From Ursus arctos (taxonomy: Eukaryota > Chordata > Mammalia > Carnivora > Ursidae), in assembly GCF_023065955.2 (NCBI RefSeq), contig NC_079873.1, positions 96,138,128 through 96,202,127 on the forward strand: a DNA stretch of 64,000 bases. Reading direction: 5' to 3'. The notes beneath the pieces were generated by a model, which was not told the DNA's origin, did no database searches, and saw only the letters and a list, made by a program, of their open reading frames with translations. Of the stretch, positions 11,932 through 22,960 are shown in pieces. The first letter of the stretch is position 1, and each line of letters begins with the position of its first letter. Both the position numbers and the translations under genes were made by a program.

Positions 11932-12829
11932 TTATAGAACCCCCCTTAATATCTCCTGTAGGGCTGGTTTCATGGTTATGAAATTGGTCAATGACTGGCG
12001 ATTCTGGAACTTCTTTATTTCTCCATCCATTCTGAATGACAGCCTTGCTGGATGGAGGACCCTTGGCTGCATGTTTTTCTCTGAAAGAGCTTTAAAAATG
12101 CCCCCCCCCTTCTCTCATTCCAGGTCTGTGTTTAGAGATCTGACGTAATTCTGATACGTTTTCCTTGGTACGTGGGAAATTTCTTTGCCCTGGCCGCTTT
12201 CAATACTGCATCCTTGGATCTAATATTTGCGAACTGCACTATGACGTGACATGGCATAGGTTTGTCGTGGTTGAGCTTGGGAGGGGTCCTCTCTGCCTCT
12301 TGTACACGAATGTTTGTTTCCCTTGCGAGATTAGGGAAGTTTTCAGCTACAATTTGTTCAAATATCTCTTCTAGACCTCTGTTTTTCTCCACCCCCTCGG
12401 GGATGCCGATGATTCTGACATTGGAACATTTCATTGAGTCAGTAATCTCCCATAACCTTCATTCTTGAGCGTGGATTTTTTTAAGTCCAGATTCTATTTT
12501 AGCTTTCTCTTCTACTAATACATCCTCCAATCACCGATTTGTTCTTCTGCCTCATTCACCCTGGCCGTCAGAGCCTCTAGTTTTGACTGCATTTGGCTCA
12601 TAGAATTTTTAATTTCTGCCAGATTTGCTCTCATTTCCACCCTTAGAGATTCTATATTCTCATTAACATTTTCATTAATACTTTTTTCAAGTCTACACAT
12701 CATCTTGAGCATTGTTACTCTGAGTTCCATTTCTGATAATTTGGGTATATCCATAGCCATTAGTTCTGTGGCAGAGGCCACAGACTCACTGTCTTTTCTT
12801 TGCTGGGGGTGACTTCTCTCTCTCATCAT
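11932..12829 (-). pseudogene. L1 copy A ORF1 (RNA-binding chaperone), broken
   Basis: Starts at ATG 12829 (MMRERSHPQQRKDSESVAS). The N-terminal half forms the coiled coil expected of the ORF1p trimer (heptad-rich stretch around MRANLAEIKNSMSQMQSKL). The RRM follows (NVRIIGIPEGVEKNRGLEE, HVIVQFANIRSKDAVLKAA), then the start of the C-terminal domain (YQGKRIRITSDL). Lesions: a frameshift near 12520, a TCA-to-TAA-type stop at 12132-12134 and a 9-base C run at 12101-12109 that likely shifts frame. The natural stop would be the TAA read from 11932-11934. Confidence 0.93.
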
Positions 12830-13742
12830 TCTGATGAGGAGAGGTTGCGCGTTTGTTCAGAGCCCAAATTATTGACCAGGACCCAGGCCATGTGCCCTTG
12901 TTTTATAGGGATCTTAGGGATGTGGGCTTCTTGATTTTTCAGCCTGCCTTCTGGGGGAGGGGCCTGCCGTGCCGATACTCAGGCAACCCTGCTTGGGTAG
13001 AGTCTCCGCGTCCCCTGAGAGGGGAATGGGGATGGGCACCCTGTGACCTGGTCTTTCCAGGCTTTTGTTCTCTGGTGGCTTTCCCTGGTGGTTTGCTGTG
13101 CCTCTTCTGAGAGTCAGAGCAGCAGTGGCCGAATCTCAGCCTCTGTCTCAGAACAGAGGGATCACGGACCATTCTCCACTGATGATCTGGCCACTTTAAC
13201 TCTGTTACTGTTGGTGCTGCTCAACCCTGCAGCGTCCCAGGATGTGCGCCCCACACCCGGCGTCCCAGCCCTCACTTCCAGGGCCGGCTCCTCTCTGTCC
13301 TTTGTGTTTCTAATACCGCCAGCCCCCAGCCGCCCCCGCGCACTCCCGGAGCTCCCGGTCTCAGTCTGGTTCTAGTGAGCACACTGGAGGTCCTGTTTTC
13401 AGTCTGCACACGTTCCCCCGGCTCACAGTCTCAGTCTTCCCTCTCGCAGGTGCTGGTCCGAGAGTCCGCCTGCTCCCCCGTGCAGGTGTCTACTGCTTTC
13501 CGGCGCCCGAATGCGGAGGCTCCCTCCCCCTCCCATTTATCTTCCGATATCTGTGTGCGGTTTCACGGCTCCCCGCTTCATACCTCAATACTCAGCGCTG
13601 GAGACGTTCTTTTGTAGAGATCCAGATGTATCTTCCTGCATCTCAGGCTGATTCCGTGAATGTTCAGGATGGTCTGGTACCTATCCAGCTCGACTCAAGG
13701 GACCCGCGAAAAAGGGGTCCGCTACTCCTCCGCCATCTTAAC
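12830..13742 (-). promoter_or_regulatory. L1 copy A 5' UTR with internal promoter and YY1-like site
   Basis: A GC-rich, CpG-containing leader of 913 bp upstream of ORF1. The 5' terminus reads AAGATGGCGG on the minus strand (plus CCGCCATCTT at 13731-13740), the YY1-type motif that sets start-site position in well-studied L1 promoters. By analogy this carries the Pol II internal promoter. Activity in this family is inferred, not shown by sequence. Confidence 0.75.
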
Positions 13743-13967
13743 TCTCAACTTTAGCACTATTGAAATTTTTGGCCCGATGATTGTTGTGGGGGGCTGTCTT
13801 ATGTGTTATAGGATGTTTAGCATTGTCCCTGGCCTCTACCCGCTAGATGTCAGTAGGACTCTCTCCAGTTGTAACAACCAAATCATGCCTCTACAATATG
13901 CTAAATATCCCCTTGGCAGTGGAGGAAGGGATGTTGGGGAAATGTCACTCCTGGTTGACAACCAGTG

Positions 13968-14961
13968 ATTTAAAGAATGTTTCTAATCAAAGTTTTTTAG
14001 ACTCAGAATGGATAATACATAAAATAAAGAGTCTCAATTCTGAGCCCTAAATATCAGTCCACTATTTCATTGTCCATGTGTGTATCTCAGATAGTTGAAT
14101 AAGAGGATCAACATGATTTGGTAACTTTTCAGTATCTCATGATACTCAGGATAATGATTTGGAACCTAGATTGAATTGACTAGCTTTCCTTTCTTTGGAA
14201 GTCAGAGAGGATATTCTTGAACCTCTCCCAAAAGTAACCAGAAGGCAGAAATAAAAGAGTAGATGGGTCAGAGAAAACCAACTTGAACAACTGAGGGAGA
14301 AAAAGACATGTCTTGCAAATGGTAGTTTGTAAAAGGTTATAGAAATGTATACTTTATCCAGTCCAAAAAACATTGCTCAGCTTTCAAACCCCTCCAAAAT
14401 CTGAACTGATCAGAGGGCAAATTTGAGCTACGGTGTAGGCCCAGTAACCTCAGCCAACCCCCCAAGGAGCTCTATACCTAGAATGGCCCTCACTTGGCTA
14501 AAATTGCTAGACTTTCATAACTCTACCTCAAAACGTCATTATACGGGCTTCCCCTAACTAGGTATAACCTTGGTTAGTTCCTGAGAGGACTGAGTGCACT
14601 TCTAGCAGCTAGGTAAACAAACAAATCTTTCTTTGAAAAAGAAACATAGACAATATGTTTCCAAAGTGATAGACATATCGAAGTTCAGTGAATATTTATT
14701 GAATGCTAAAAAAAATTTGCAGTGGTGCTAACTTGCAGGATAATGAATCACGAGAAGTTTCTGTCCCTCAGTTTGGTGGTGTGGTTCCATTTGATAGCCT
14801 TTCTAAGGAATACACCCTTCCCTAGATAAGAGGAGTGACTCAGTATTTGTGATACATCCCAAATTGCTCCATCGGTTATAATGGTTTTGAAATATCTTCA
14901 GTGAATGTTACATTATCAAACAGAACTCGAGACTGAGGTAGCATAAATACTTTTCTGGATT
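13968..14961. other. Unassigned sequence
   Basis: No recognisable repeat or coding motif. Confidence 0.4.
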
Positions 14962-15156
14962 GGAGCTCCTGGGTGTCTCAGTCGGTTAAGCATCTGGTTC
15001 TTGATTTTCGTTCAGGTCATGGGATCCTGCCCCACATCAGGCTCTGTGCTCAGCGTGCAGTCTGCTTGAGATTCTCTCTCCCTCTCCCTCTGCCCCTCCC
15101 CCAGCTCATGCTTTCTCTCTCTCTCTCAAGATAAATAAAATCTTTAAAAAAAAAAA
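14962..15156 (+). mobile_element. Can-SINE, plus strand
   Basis: Head GGAGCTCCTGGGTGTCTCAGTCGGTTAAGC, CT-rich middle, then GATAAATAAAATCTTT and an A tail. TSD ACTTTTCTGGAT / ACTTTGCTGGAT at about 14950 and 15157. Confidence 0.9.
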
Positions 15157-15290
15157 CTTTGCTGGATATGTCAAGAATCAAGTTAGCCTAGTACAGGTGC
15201 TTAAAGACCATATTTATGCCTGTGGGTTCAGTGATGTTGAAAGAAAAGCAAATAATCCAGGCTCTCAATTCCTGAATCAACCATCCCCAT

Positions 15291-15336
15291 TCTTCTTCTT
15301 CTTCTTCTTCTTCTTCTTCTTCTTCTTCTTCTTCTT
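15291..15336. repeat. (TTC)n microsatellite, about 15 units
   Basis: An almost pure TTC/CTT run lies between the left TSD and the poly(T) of the following minus-strand SINE. It therefore grew inside the SINE's A-rich tail, reading (GAA)n on the SINE strand. Confidence 0.95.
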
Positions 15337-15528
15337 TTTTATATTTTATTTATTTATTTGACAGAGAGACAGCGAGAGGGAACACAAGCAAGGGGAGTAT
15401 GAGAGGGAGAAGGGAGAAGCAGGCTTCCTGCTGAGCAGGGAGCCCGATGCAGGGCTCGATCCCAGGACCCCGGGATCATGACCTGAGCCGAAGGCAGACA
15501 CTTAACAGCTGAGCCACCCAGGCACCCC
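15337..15528 (-). mobile_element. Can-SINE, minus strand, with TTC tail
   Basis: Runs from TTTATATTTTATTTATTTATTTGACAGAG to GCTGAGCCACCCAGGCACCCC. TSD ACCATCCCCATTCTTCT / ACCATTCCCATTCTTCT lies at about 15281 and 15530, with the microsatellite enclosed. Confidence 0.93.
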
Positions 15529-15735
15529 TACCATTCCCATTCTTCTATAGACAAAGGAAAGAATGGCTGGCGTAGAATGGTGAGCAATGTATTTATTTAA
15601 CTGATACCAAATATCAAATCCTTCATATACTTATTTCTTACATACTGTAGTAATCCTGGAAAATGGATAGCATTATCTCTAGTTTTACAGATTAGGGATC
15701 TGTAGCTCTGAGATATAAATTATCTCTGGTCCCAC

Positions 15736-15761
15736 CGCCACCACCATCATCATCATCATCA
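15736..15761. repeat. (CAT)n short microsatellite
   Basis: CCACCATCATCATCATCATC. Short and imperfect at the left end. Confidence 0.8.
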
Positions 15762-15774
15762 ACGTGGCCTAATC

Positions 15775-16015
15775 ATACATAGCTCTTACTTTGTACTAGA
15801 CATTCTCCTAGATGTTTTGTATATGTAAACTCATTTACTTCGAATAACTACATATGAAGTAGGAGCTACTGTTATTCACACTTTACAGATAAACTAACCG
15901 AGGCACAAAAAGTTTAGTAACTTGCTCAAGGTCATCTAACTAGTGACAAAGCTGAAGTTTGAAATCAGGCTGCTTTTCTCTAGGCTCTTTCCTCTTAACC
16001 ACTATGCAAACTTGC
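15775..16015 (-). mobile_element. MIR SINE, minus strand
   Basis: Contains CACACTTTACAGATAAACTAACCGAGGCACA, AGTAACTTGCTCAAGGTCATCTAACTAGTGACAAAGC and CTCTTAACCACTATGC, in reverse-complement MIR order. Near complete and old. Confidence 0.85.
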
Positions 16016-17584
16016 CTAATTAGTAAGAGGCGGACAGGAAGCATAAAATCAAGTCTGTCTTATTCCAAAGGCAGCCATTTTTCACTACACAACGATGTCT
16101 TCAAAGGCACTGTGCTTGTACATTTTGAAGAATCATTCTCTCGCTAGCAAGCTGGGACTACATGGCAAACTGGAGGAATGATTATGAAGTGACCTTTAGG
16201 AAAGACGTGCATTTTAGCAGGTTACTGAAGGTGCCTTCTTGTCGGAAATTATGGCATTTCTGCAAAGGTGGGTGAACATCAGGTTTCCCGTTTGATGTCT
16301 CCTAGAAAATAATAGTTTTCTCATTCTAATTAGTGTAGCCGTCGAAGATTTCTGAGACTTATTTGGCCTTGTTTAGAACCCACTGCCATATTTGACTGCC
16401 CCAAGTGACAGGAGAAGGCCAAAAACAAGTCCCAGCAATAGGGGTTTTAGCAGGATTGCATCTGCCAGAATCAATCATGACAGAAACTTAGCCAGCTCCC
16501 ACAGAATTGCCCTCCAAATATGTCCTCTATGCATGGCCTGTCTCTCCAACTGAATTGCAAACTCACCCAGAGCAGAGGTTGTATTTTATTTGTATCCCCA
16601 TTCCTCCTATAACATAGGGTAAATGAGGTTTTCAAACCACGCCTATGGAAACTTACCAGTAACAGAATCACAGGGCTCATATTTCCTTGATCGTGCTGAA
16701 AATACTTTTTTCTCCCAATCCCATGTAACATATTAAAATGAAATGCTTTCAGTCTCAGTGTTTCTTCAGAGGATCACAGACTGAGGACAGTCTAATAGGT
16801 GCCAAGTATCCCCACATCTTAAAGCAAGGGGCTGTATTAGCAATCGACCAAAATAGTATGCTAATATATTGTGAAACAGGTTTTCTTACCGTTAGCCAGC
16901 CCAAGATTCCATGTAAGGAAGAGAAAGAGGAATGCATCAACACTGTGAATTTGAAGAATCAAGGTGAGAATAAAGAAAATTGCTTCTTTCTTGAAGTTCT
17001 TTCCTTTAAACTCCACTTCATTCTGTAAACTCAGTGACATGAAATTTCCCATGAGTACCACACTGGTCTTTTCTGTGAATAGTTCAGCCCTTGAAGCTAT
17101 TATCCTAGGAATTATATTTCCATAGAAGAATTACAATTATCCTCTGCCTTACCCAGACTCTGATAGTAAATATTTACTTTCCAATAAAATTAATTAATTC
17201 TTTGGGGGCAAATTGTAACTATACACCAGGCTTCATGGCAACTCAACATATATAGAGACCAATACTATATTCAGATTTTGCTAGAAATCAAAATGTTGAG
17301 ACCAAAAGCTGGTTTATCACTAAACATGTGGCAGGACTATTAAAAAAAAAAAAAGATAGAGGCTGTGAATCTTCTCTAAGCAGAATAAACACATTCACAG
17401 GGGCCAGTCTAGTATCAAAATGTCTTAAGACACCAATCCTACTTTTTCCAGAAAAGCAACAGCAAAACGTTAAAGGTAGTTTGCAAAGTAACAGGGAGAC
17501 AGAGCTGGATTGAGGATGGCCTGAATTTCCAGAGTTCTTATTCACTAGTGAGTTCCAATTCACTAGTAATCAACAGACTCCAAA
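16016..17584. other. Mostly unassigned; weak L2-like 3' end near 16545-16630
   Basis: CTGAATTGCAAACTCACCCAGAGCAGAGGTTGTATTTTATTTGTATCCCCA resembles the L2 3' end consensus on the plus strand, without the usual CAATAAATA terminus. The remainder shows no gene or known repeat. Confidence 0.4.
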
Positions 17585-17765
17585 TTAAAATATTTATTTT
17601 ATATATCAGGTTTGGAAAAACATAAAAAGAATGATAATACGTAGGGGAGAAGAGGATGTAGAGAAATAAGATACATAATAGACTAGTGGTGAGAGCTTAC
17701 ATTGGTACAGTATGTCTGGAGGTTAATTCAGCAATGATTATCAAAAGTTTTAAAAATGGGCATAT

Positions 17766-19568
17766 GTTTTTTTAAAGAATTTTTTTTATTATGTTAATCA
17801 CCATACAGTACATCCCTAGTTTTTGATGTAAAGTTCTGTGATTCGTTAGTTGCGTATAACATCCAGTGCACCATGCAATACGTGCCCTCCTTACTACCCA
17901 TCACCAGCCTATCCCATTCCCCCACTCCCCTCCCCTCTGAAGCCCTCAGTTTGTTTCCCAGAGTCCATAGTCTCTCATGGTTCATTCCCCTTTCTGTTTA
18001 GCCCCCCTTCATTCTTCCCTTCCTTCTCCTACTGATCTTCCTGCTATTTCTTATGTTCCACAAATGAGTGAAACCATATGATAATTGTCTTTCTCTGCTT
18101 GACTTATTTCGCTTAGCATTATCTCCAGCAGTCCCATCTGTGTTGCAGCAAATGTTGAGAACTCGTTCTTTCTGATAGCTGAGTAATATTCCATTGTATA
18201 TATGGACCACAACTTCTTAATCCAGGCATCTGTTGAAGGGCATCTCGGCTCCTTCCACGATTTAGCTATTGTGGACACTGCTGCTATGAACATTGGGGTG
18301 CATATGGCCCTTCTCTTCACTACGTCTGTATCTTTGGGGTAAATACCCAGTAGTGCAATGGCTGGATCATAGGGTAGCTCAATTTGTACCTTTTTAAGGG
18401 CCCTCCACGCTGTTTTCCAGAGTGGCTGCACCAACTTGCATTCCCCCCAACAATGTAGGAGGGATCCCCTTTCTGCACATCCTCTCCAACATTTGTTGTT
18501 TCCTGCCTTGTCAATTTTTGCCATTCTAACTGGTGTAAGGTGATATCTCAGTGTGGTTTTGATTTGAATTTCCCTGATGGCTAATGATTTTGAACATTTT
18601 TTCATGTGTCTGTTAGCCATTTGTATGTCTTCATTGGAAAAGTGTCTGTTCATATCTTCTGCCCATTTTTTGATTTGATTATTTGTTTCTCGTGTATTGA
18701 GTTTGAGAAGTTCTTTGTAGATCTTGGATAACAGTCTTTTATCTGTAGTGTCATTTGCAGATATCTTCTCTCATTTAGTGGGCTGCCTCTTAGTTTTTTT
18801 GACTGTGTCCTTGGCTGTGCAGAAGCTTTTTATCTTGATGAAGCCCCACAAGTTCATTTTATCTTTTGTTTCTCTTGCCTTTGGAGATGTGTCATGAAAA
18901 AAGTTGCTGTGGCGTTGTCAAAAAGGTTGCAGCCTATGTTCTCCTCTAGGATTTTGATGGATTCCTGTCTCACATCAAGGTCTTTCATCCATTTGGAGTT
19001 TATGTGTTTTCTTCAATATCTTTCAAGAGTGATTTGTAGTTTCTAGAATATAGATCCTTTACGTCTCTGGTTAAGTTAATTCCAAGGTAACGTATGGTTT
19101 TTGGTGCTATTGTAAATGGGATGGATTCCCTAATTTCTGTTTCTTCAGTCTCATTATTCGTGTATAGAAATGCAACTGATTTCTGAGCATTGATTTTGTA
19201 TCCCGCCACATTACTGGACTACTTGTTCCAGTTCTTTGAAAAATGTCATTGGTATTTTGATTGGGATGGCATTGAAAGTGTAGATTACTCTGGGTAGCAT
19301 AGACATTTTAACTATTCTTCCGATCCATGAGCATGGAATATTTTTCCATCTTTTTGTGTCTTCTTCAATGTCTTTCAAGAGTGATTTGTAGTTTCTAGAA
19401 TATAGATCCTTTATGTCTCTGGTTAAGTTAATTCCGAGATAACGTATGATTTTTGGTGCTATTGTAAATGGAATGGATTCCCTAATTTCTCTTTCTTAAG
19501 TCTCATTGTTCGTGTATAGAAATGCAACTGATTTCTGAGCATTGATTTTGTATCCCGCCACATTACTG
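17766..19568 (-). mobile_element. 5'-truncated young L1 with internal duplication and deletion
   Basis: Exact 14-bp TSD AAAAATGGGCATAT at 17752-17765 and 19569-19582. The element holds the 3' UTR and the ORF2 C-terminal third down to about 19005, where it skips about 490 bp relative to copy A. It then contains an ORF2 block (19015-19219) that is repeated as part of the 19220-19568 block; both end in CCCGCCACATTACTG. The order cannot come from simple truncation. Confidence 0.93.
18051..18653 (-). pseudogene. ORF2 C-terminal fragment of the truncated L1
   Basis: A 200-residue open stretch starting [19 protein letters not shown] and ending in the normal ORF2 stop. The Cys-His cluster reads [18 protein letters not shown]. 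It has no promoter or start of its own and is a passenger of the truncated insertion. Confidence 0.9.
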
Positions 19569-19990
19569 AAAAATGGGCATATCCTTTAATACAGACAATC
19601 GTCATCTAGGAAATTTTCCTGTTGGAATTATGAGTATAGGTGTACATATAGATATTCAGTGTAATGTTGTCTATGATTGTGAAAAAAATCAGAAACAACC
19701 TATATGCTCATCATTAGGGACTTATATTATGATGTATCCATTTAATTGAATGCCATGGGACCATTAAAAACTATGATGTCTACTTGTATATATTAACATA
19801 GTACAATGTGAAAAACATATGTGAAAAGTTCAGTTTATGTAACAATGTATATAGTATAATCCCATTGTTTTGGTTAAAAATACCTGACAGATATAAATAT
19901 GTATTAATATACATATACGAGATGGGAACATTTTGAGAAAAATACATTTATCGTTCATGGTCTCCCTAGAGGTCCAAGCACCTCACATTA

Positions 19991-20879
19991 AGAACCTCTG
20001 TCATATCAATTTTCCCACTAAGTTTCGCATTGCCCCTTTTTTGCAGGTTGAAGCTATTTTTCTCTGTTCTCTCTTTTCAAATTTTGCACACTCTAGTATT
20101 TTCAAAAGTAAAAGTCCTGTTTTTTTTCCTTCCAGAATTTTAATGGATATTAGCGCCAATATGAATTTTCATCTATAGAGTCTGTACTATGTGCTAAAAC
20201 AGAAACAATATAATACAATTCTTGTTTTCTCACCCAAATATCTTGCACACAATGACATGGACTTTAAGTGCGTGTTGGTGATATAATCCTTATGTTGAGA
20301 AAAACTTTAAGATATTCCTAGCCAGCTAAGGGGTCAACCCATATTGAGAAATAGAACAACTGGGACTATCAAACAATAAATTCATTTGACTGTGCCTTGC
20401 TGGATATATGGACCAGAACATAAATGATATCACTATCATTTTAGCATAGATTAGTTTTTTACAGCATATTTGGGACCCACTAAAAAAATGCAGTCTCAAT
20501 CAAAGGAGACCGTCGATACCTGCATTCTCAGACTTTATGTCATTGGCAGGTATTAGAAGACGTCATTTATGTTGACTTTGGCCTTAGTGTTTGGAGGGAG
20601 TAATCTCATAAGCCTTTTTAACTAGATCCAATGTCGTTGATTTAACTGAAATACATGAATTCAATAGAACTAAGGCCTGGATTCTTTAGCACAAATATAT
20701 TGCCAAACGCACCCTTTCCATAAAGTTTCACCTCCCATAAATCTCAGTAATTCCTTTGCAGATTGTAGGCAGGTCTACATTTAGTAAATGACATTTTCAG
20801 TTGGGTTTATTTTTCTTTAAAGTACTCTGAATAGTACAATTAAATACTTTATAGGCTGTCATTGTATTTATGGTGAGAT
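19991..20879. other. Unassigned AT-rich sequence
   Basis: No recognisable repeat or coding motif. Confidence 0.4.
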
Positions 20880-20896
20880 CACAAATGGCCTGTTCT

Positions 20897-21487
20897 TTTT
20901 TTTTTCTTTTTTTTTTTTTAATGATTTTTTATTATATTATGTTAGTCACCATACAGTACATCCCCGGTTTCCGATGTAAGGCTCGATGATTCATTAGTTG
21001 TGTATAACACCAAGTGCACCATGCAATACGTGCCCTCCTTACTACCCATCACCGGTCTATCCCATTCCCCCACCGCCCTCCCCTCTGAGGTCCTCAGTTT
21101 GTTTCTCATAGTCCATAGTCTCTCATGTTTCATTCCCCCTTCTGATTACCCCCCCTTTCTTTATCTCTTTCTTCCCCTACCGATCATCACTACTGGGTGT
21201 TTACCCCAAAGATACAGACGTAGTGAAGAGAAGGGCCATATGCACCCCAATGTTCATAGCAGCATTGTCCACAATAGCCAAATTGTGGAAGGAGCCAAGA
21301 TGCCCTTGAACAGATGACTGGATTAAGAAGATGTGGTCCATATATGCAATGGAATATTACTCAGCTATCAGAAAGAACGAGTTCTCAACATTTGCTACAA
21401 CATGGACGGCACTGGAGGAGATAATGCTAAGTGAAATAAGTCGAGCAGAGAAAGACAACTATCATATGATTTCTCTCATCTGTGGAA
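20897..21487 (-). mobile_element. Twin-primed (5'-inverted) L1 insertion
   Basis: Exact 17-bp TSD CACAAATGGCCTGTTCT at 20880-20896 and 21488-21504. 20897-21183 is the L1 3' end on the minus strand. 21187-21487 is the adjoining ORF2 C-terminus in plus orientation (TACTGGGTGTTTACCCCAAAG to TCATCTGTGGAAC). Inversion of the 5' part with a junction at about 21184 is the classic twin-priming product. Confidence 0.95.
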
Positions 21488-21504
21488 CACAAATGGCCTG
21501 TTCT

Positions 21505-22679
21505 AATGATTCTTGGTTGAGTATTGGGAGAGGAGATCTTTCTTTCTGAAAGAAAACAGTATTCTTAATATGACATAAAACACAGCTTAGAATATCCATA
21601 AGGCAAACTTCATTTCGAGGAGAAAGTCAACTTTTTCATTCAAACTGTGTAGATGTTGGTTCGTGTAGAAAAATAAAAAAATAAAAAGATCTTAGAAAGC
21701 TTTTGCATGCATTCCCCAGTACATTTCCCAAAGACAGTTTTAAGACATTTTAAAAGAAGTGTATTTCATGCTTCAAGTTAACTTTTCAATAAGGATTAGC
21801 GCTAGCTTGGAATTTAATTATCTCATTGAGGTAAGAACATATTTTCGTAAGCTCAAGAATTGTTTACTAATTCATGTTAATTGCTGGGAAGTTGTGATAT
21901 AAGAAAACAAACAAGGTAGCTGAGAAAGTAGTCTTGTCTCCCTCATTGTAGAGAAAAAGCAGCAAATTAATGTTAAATCTTTATTAAAACGTTGTGGAAG
22001 GTACAAGCAAAATTTCTGTTGCATATTTGAAAATGAAAATGTAACTTTGCCACATTACCTGCCATTAAATCTGTGCATAGCAAAGCAGAACTGGTGTTGC
22101 CTTACAGGTACCTTAAAGGTGGCTTAAAGGTTATACGCTGGCCAAGTGTCTAGGCAATGCCTGCAGCTTTAGTATACTTTTTGTTTAAATATAGCAACTC
22201 TGTATCGAAATGGTTTCTCCACCGGTTGCGTTCTTGCTAAGTCTGCAGCACATTTCTATTCTATTATCACACGTGATCATCAAGCAGCTAATCTAAACTG
22301 AATAGTCAATGTATTCAGGAAATGTGTTTGAATGTGTTGGGGCAAAAGCATGACACTTTGATAAGCCATCCTGAAAAACACTTCTGTACCCTCCAAAAAG
22401 TGAACTTTCATACATTGAAACATGTTAATTTTTAAAAGTTACCCTTCTTTAACTGAACATTTTCATAGCTGGTAGATGAAAAAGTCACAATTTTCTTGTC
22501 AGCCCATCTTTTGGGTTTCATGTATCATGATAAAGTAGACAGATTTTGGGTTCTCTATCAGAATCCTATAGAAGTATAATATGTATGCTAGATAAAAACT
22601 TAGGTGAAGACGTAAGTATTTTCCTGTGCAAAATAAAACAAAAAGGAAGTATCCTCATTGTCAAAAATAATGCAGGGGA
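21505..22679. other. Unassigned sequence
   Basis: About 1.2 kb with no repeat or coding motif that I recognise. Confidence 0.4.
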
Positions 22680-22960
22680 GGGGTGCCTGGGTGGCTCAGT
22701 CAGTTAAGCGTCTGACTCTTGATTTTGGCTCAGGTCATGATCTCAGGGTTGTGAGATCGAGCCCCAGGTCAGGTTCTCTGCTGGGCTTAGAGTCTGCTTA
22801 GGATTCTCTCTCTTCTTCTCCCTCTGCTCCTGCCTCCCCACTCCCTCCTTCAAGCTCGACCTCTCTCTTTCACACCCACAAAAGATTCTTTCTCCCTCTC
22901 CCTCTGCCCCTTCCCCCCGCCCTAATAAATATAGATATATAGGTAGATAGATAAATAAAT
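22680..22960 (+). mobile_element. Can-SINE with extended CT-rich region
   Basis: The head GGGTGCCTGGGTGGCTCAGTCAGTTAAGCG and B-box-like GTGAGATCGAGCCCC are typical. The pyrimidine-rich part is nearly doubled: ATTCTCTCTCTTCTTCTCCCTCTGC and later ATTCTTTCTCCCTCTCCCTCTGC. Total is about 280 bp against about 200 bp for neighbours. Flanks AATAATGCAGGGG / AATAATGAAGGGG are a plausible TSD. Confidence 0.9.

Larger units (their letters stand above)
7744..13742 (-). mobile_element. Near full-length LINE-1, copy A
   Basis: A 6.0-kb L1 read on the minus strand: 5' UTR 12830-13742, ORF1 11932-12829, a 72-bp spacer, ORF2 8032-11859 and a 3' UTR with A tail down to 7744. An exact 19-bp TSD (CTCAACTTTAGCACTATT core) lies at 7725-7743 and 13743-13761, showing insertion by target-primed reverse transcription. 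The 5' end begins with GTTAAGATGGCGGAGGAG, so it is not truncated. Both ORFs are broken. The exact TSD argues for recent insertion. Confidence 0.97.
7718..13967 (-). mobile_element. MER5A DNA transposon split by L1 copy A
   Basis: The left end CAGGGTTTCTCAACTTTAGCACTATT (7718-7743) is continued at 13762-13967 by GAAATTTTTGGCC, GGATGTTTAGCATTGTCCCTGGCCTCTACCCGCTAGATG and the right end GGTTGACAACCAGTG. This is the non-autonomous hAT-Charlie element MER5A on the minus strand. L1 copy A sits inside it with a 19-bp TSD, so the DNA transposon is the older of the two. Confidence 0.85.
17585..19990 (+). mobile_element. Old L1M 3' region, split by a younger L1
   Basis: 17585-17751 and 19583-19990 together resemble an ancient L1M-type ORF2 end and 3' UTR on the plus strand: TGGTACAGTATGTCTGGAGG, then (after the insertion) AATCAGAAACAACCTATATGCTCATCATTAGGG, GACCATTAAAAACTATG and ATATAGTATAATCCCATT. 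The younger minus-strand L1 at 17766-19568 interrupts it. Confidence 0.6.

Noticed and set aside
12830..13742. GC-rich, CpG-bearing block resembling a CpG-island promoter
   Set aside because: It is the L1 5' UTR. The same sequence recurs at 28.2-29.1 kb inside copy B.
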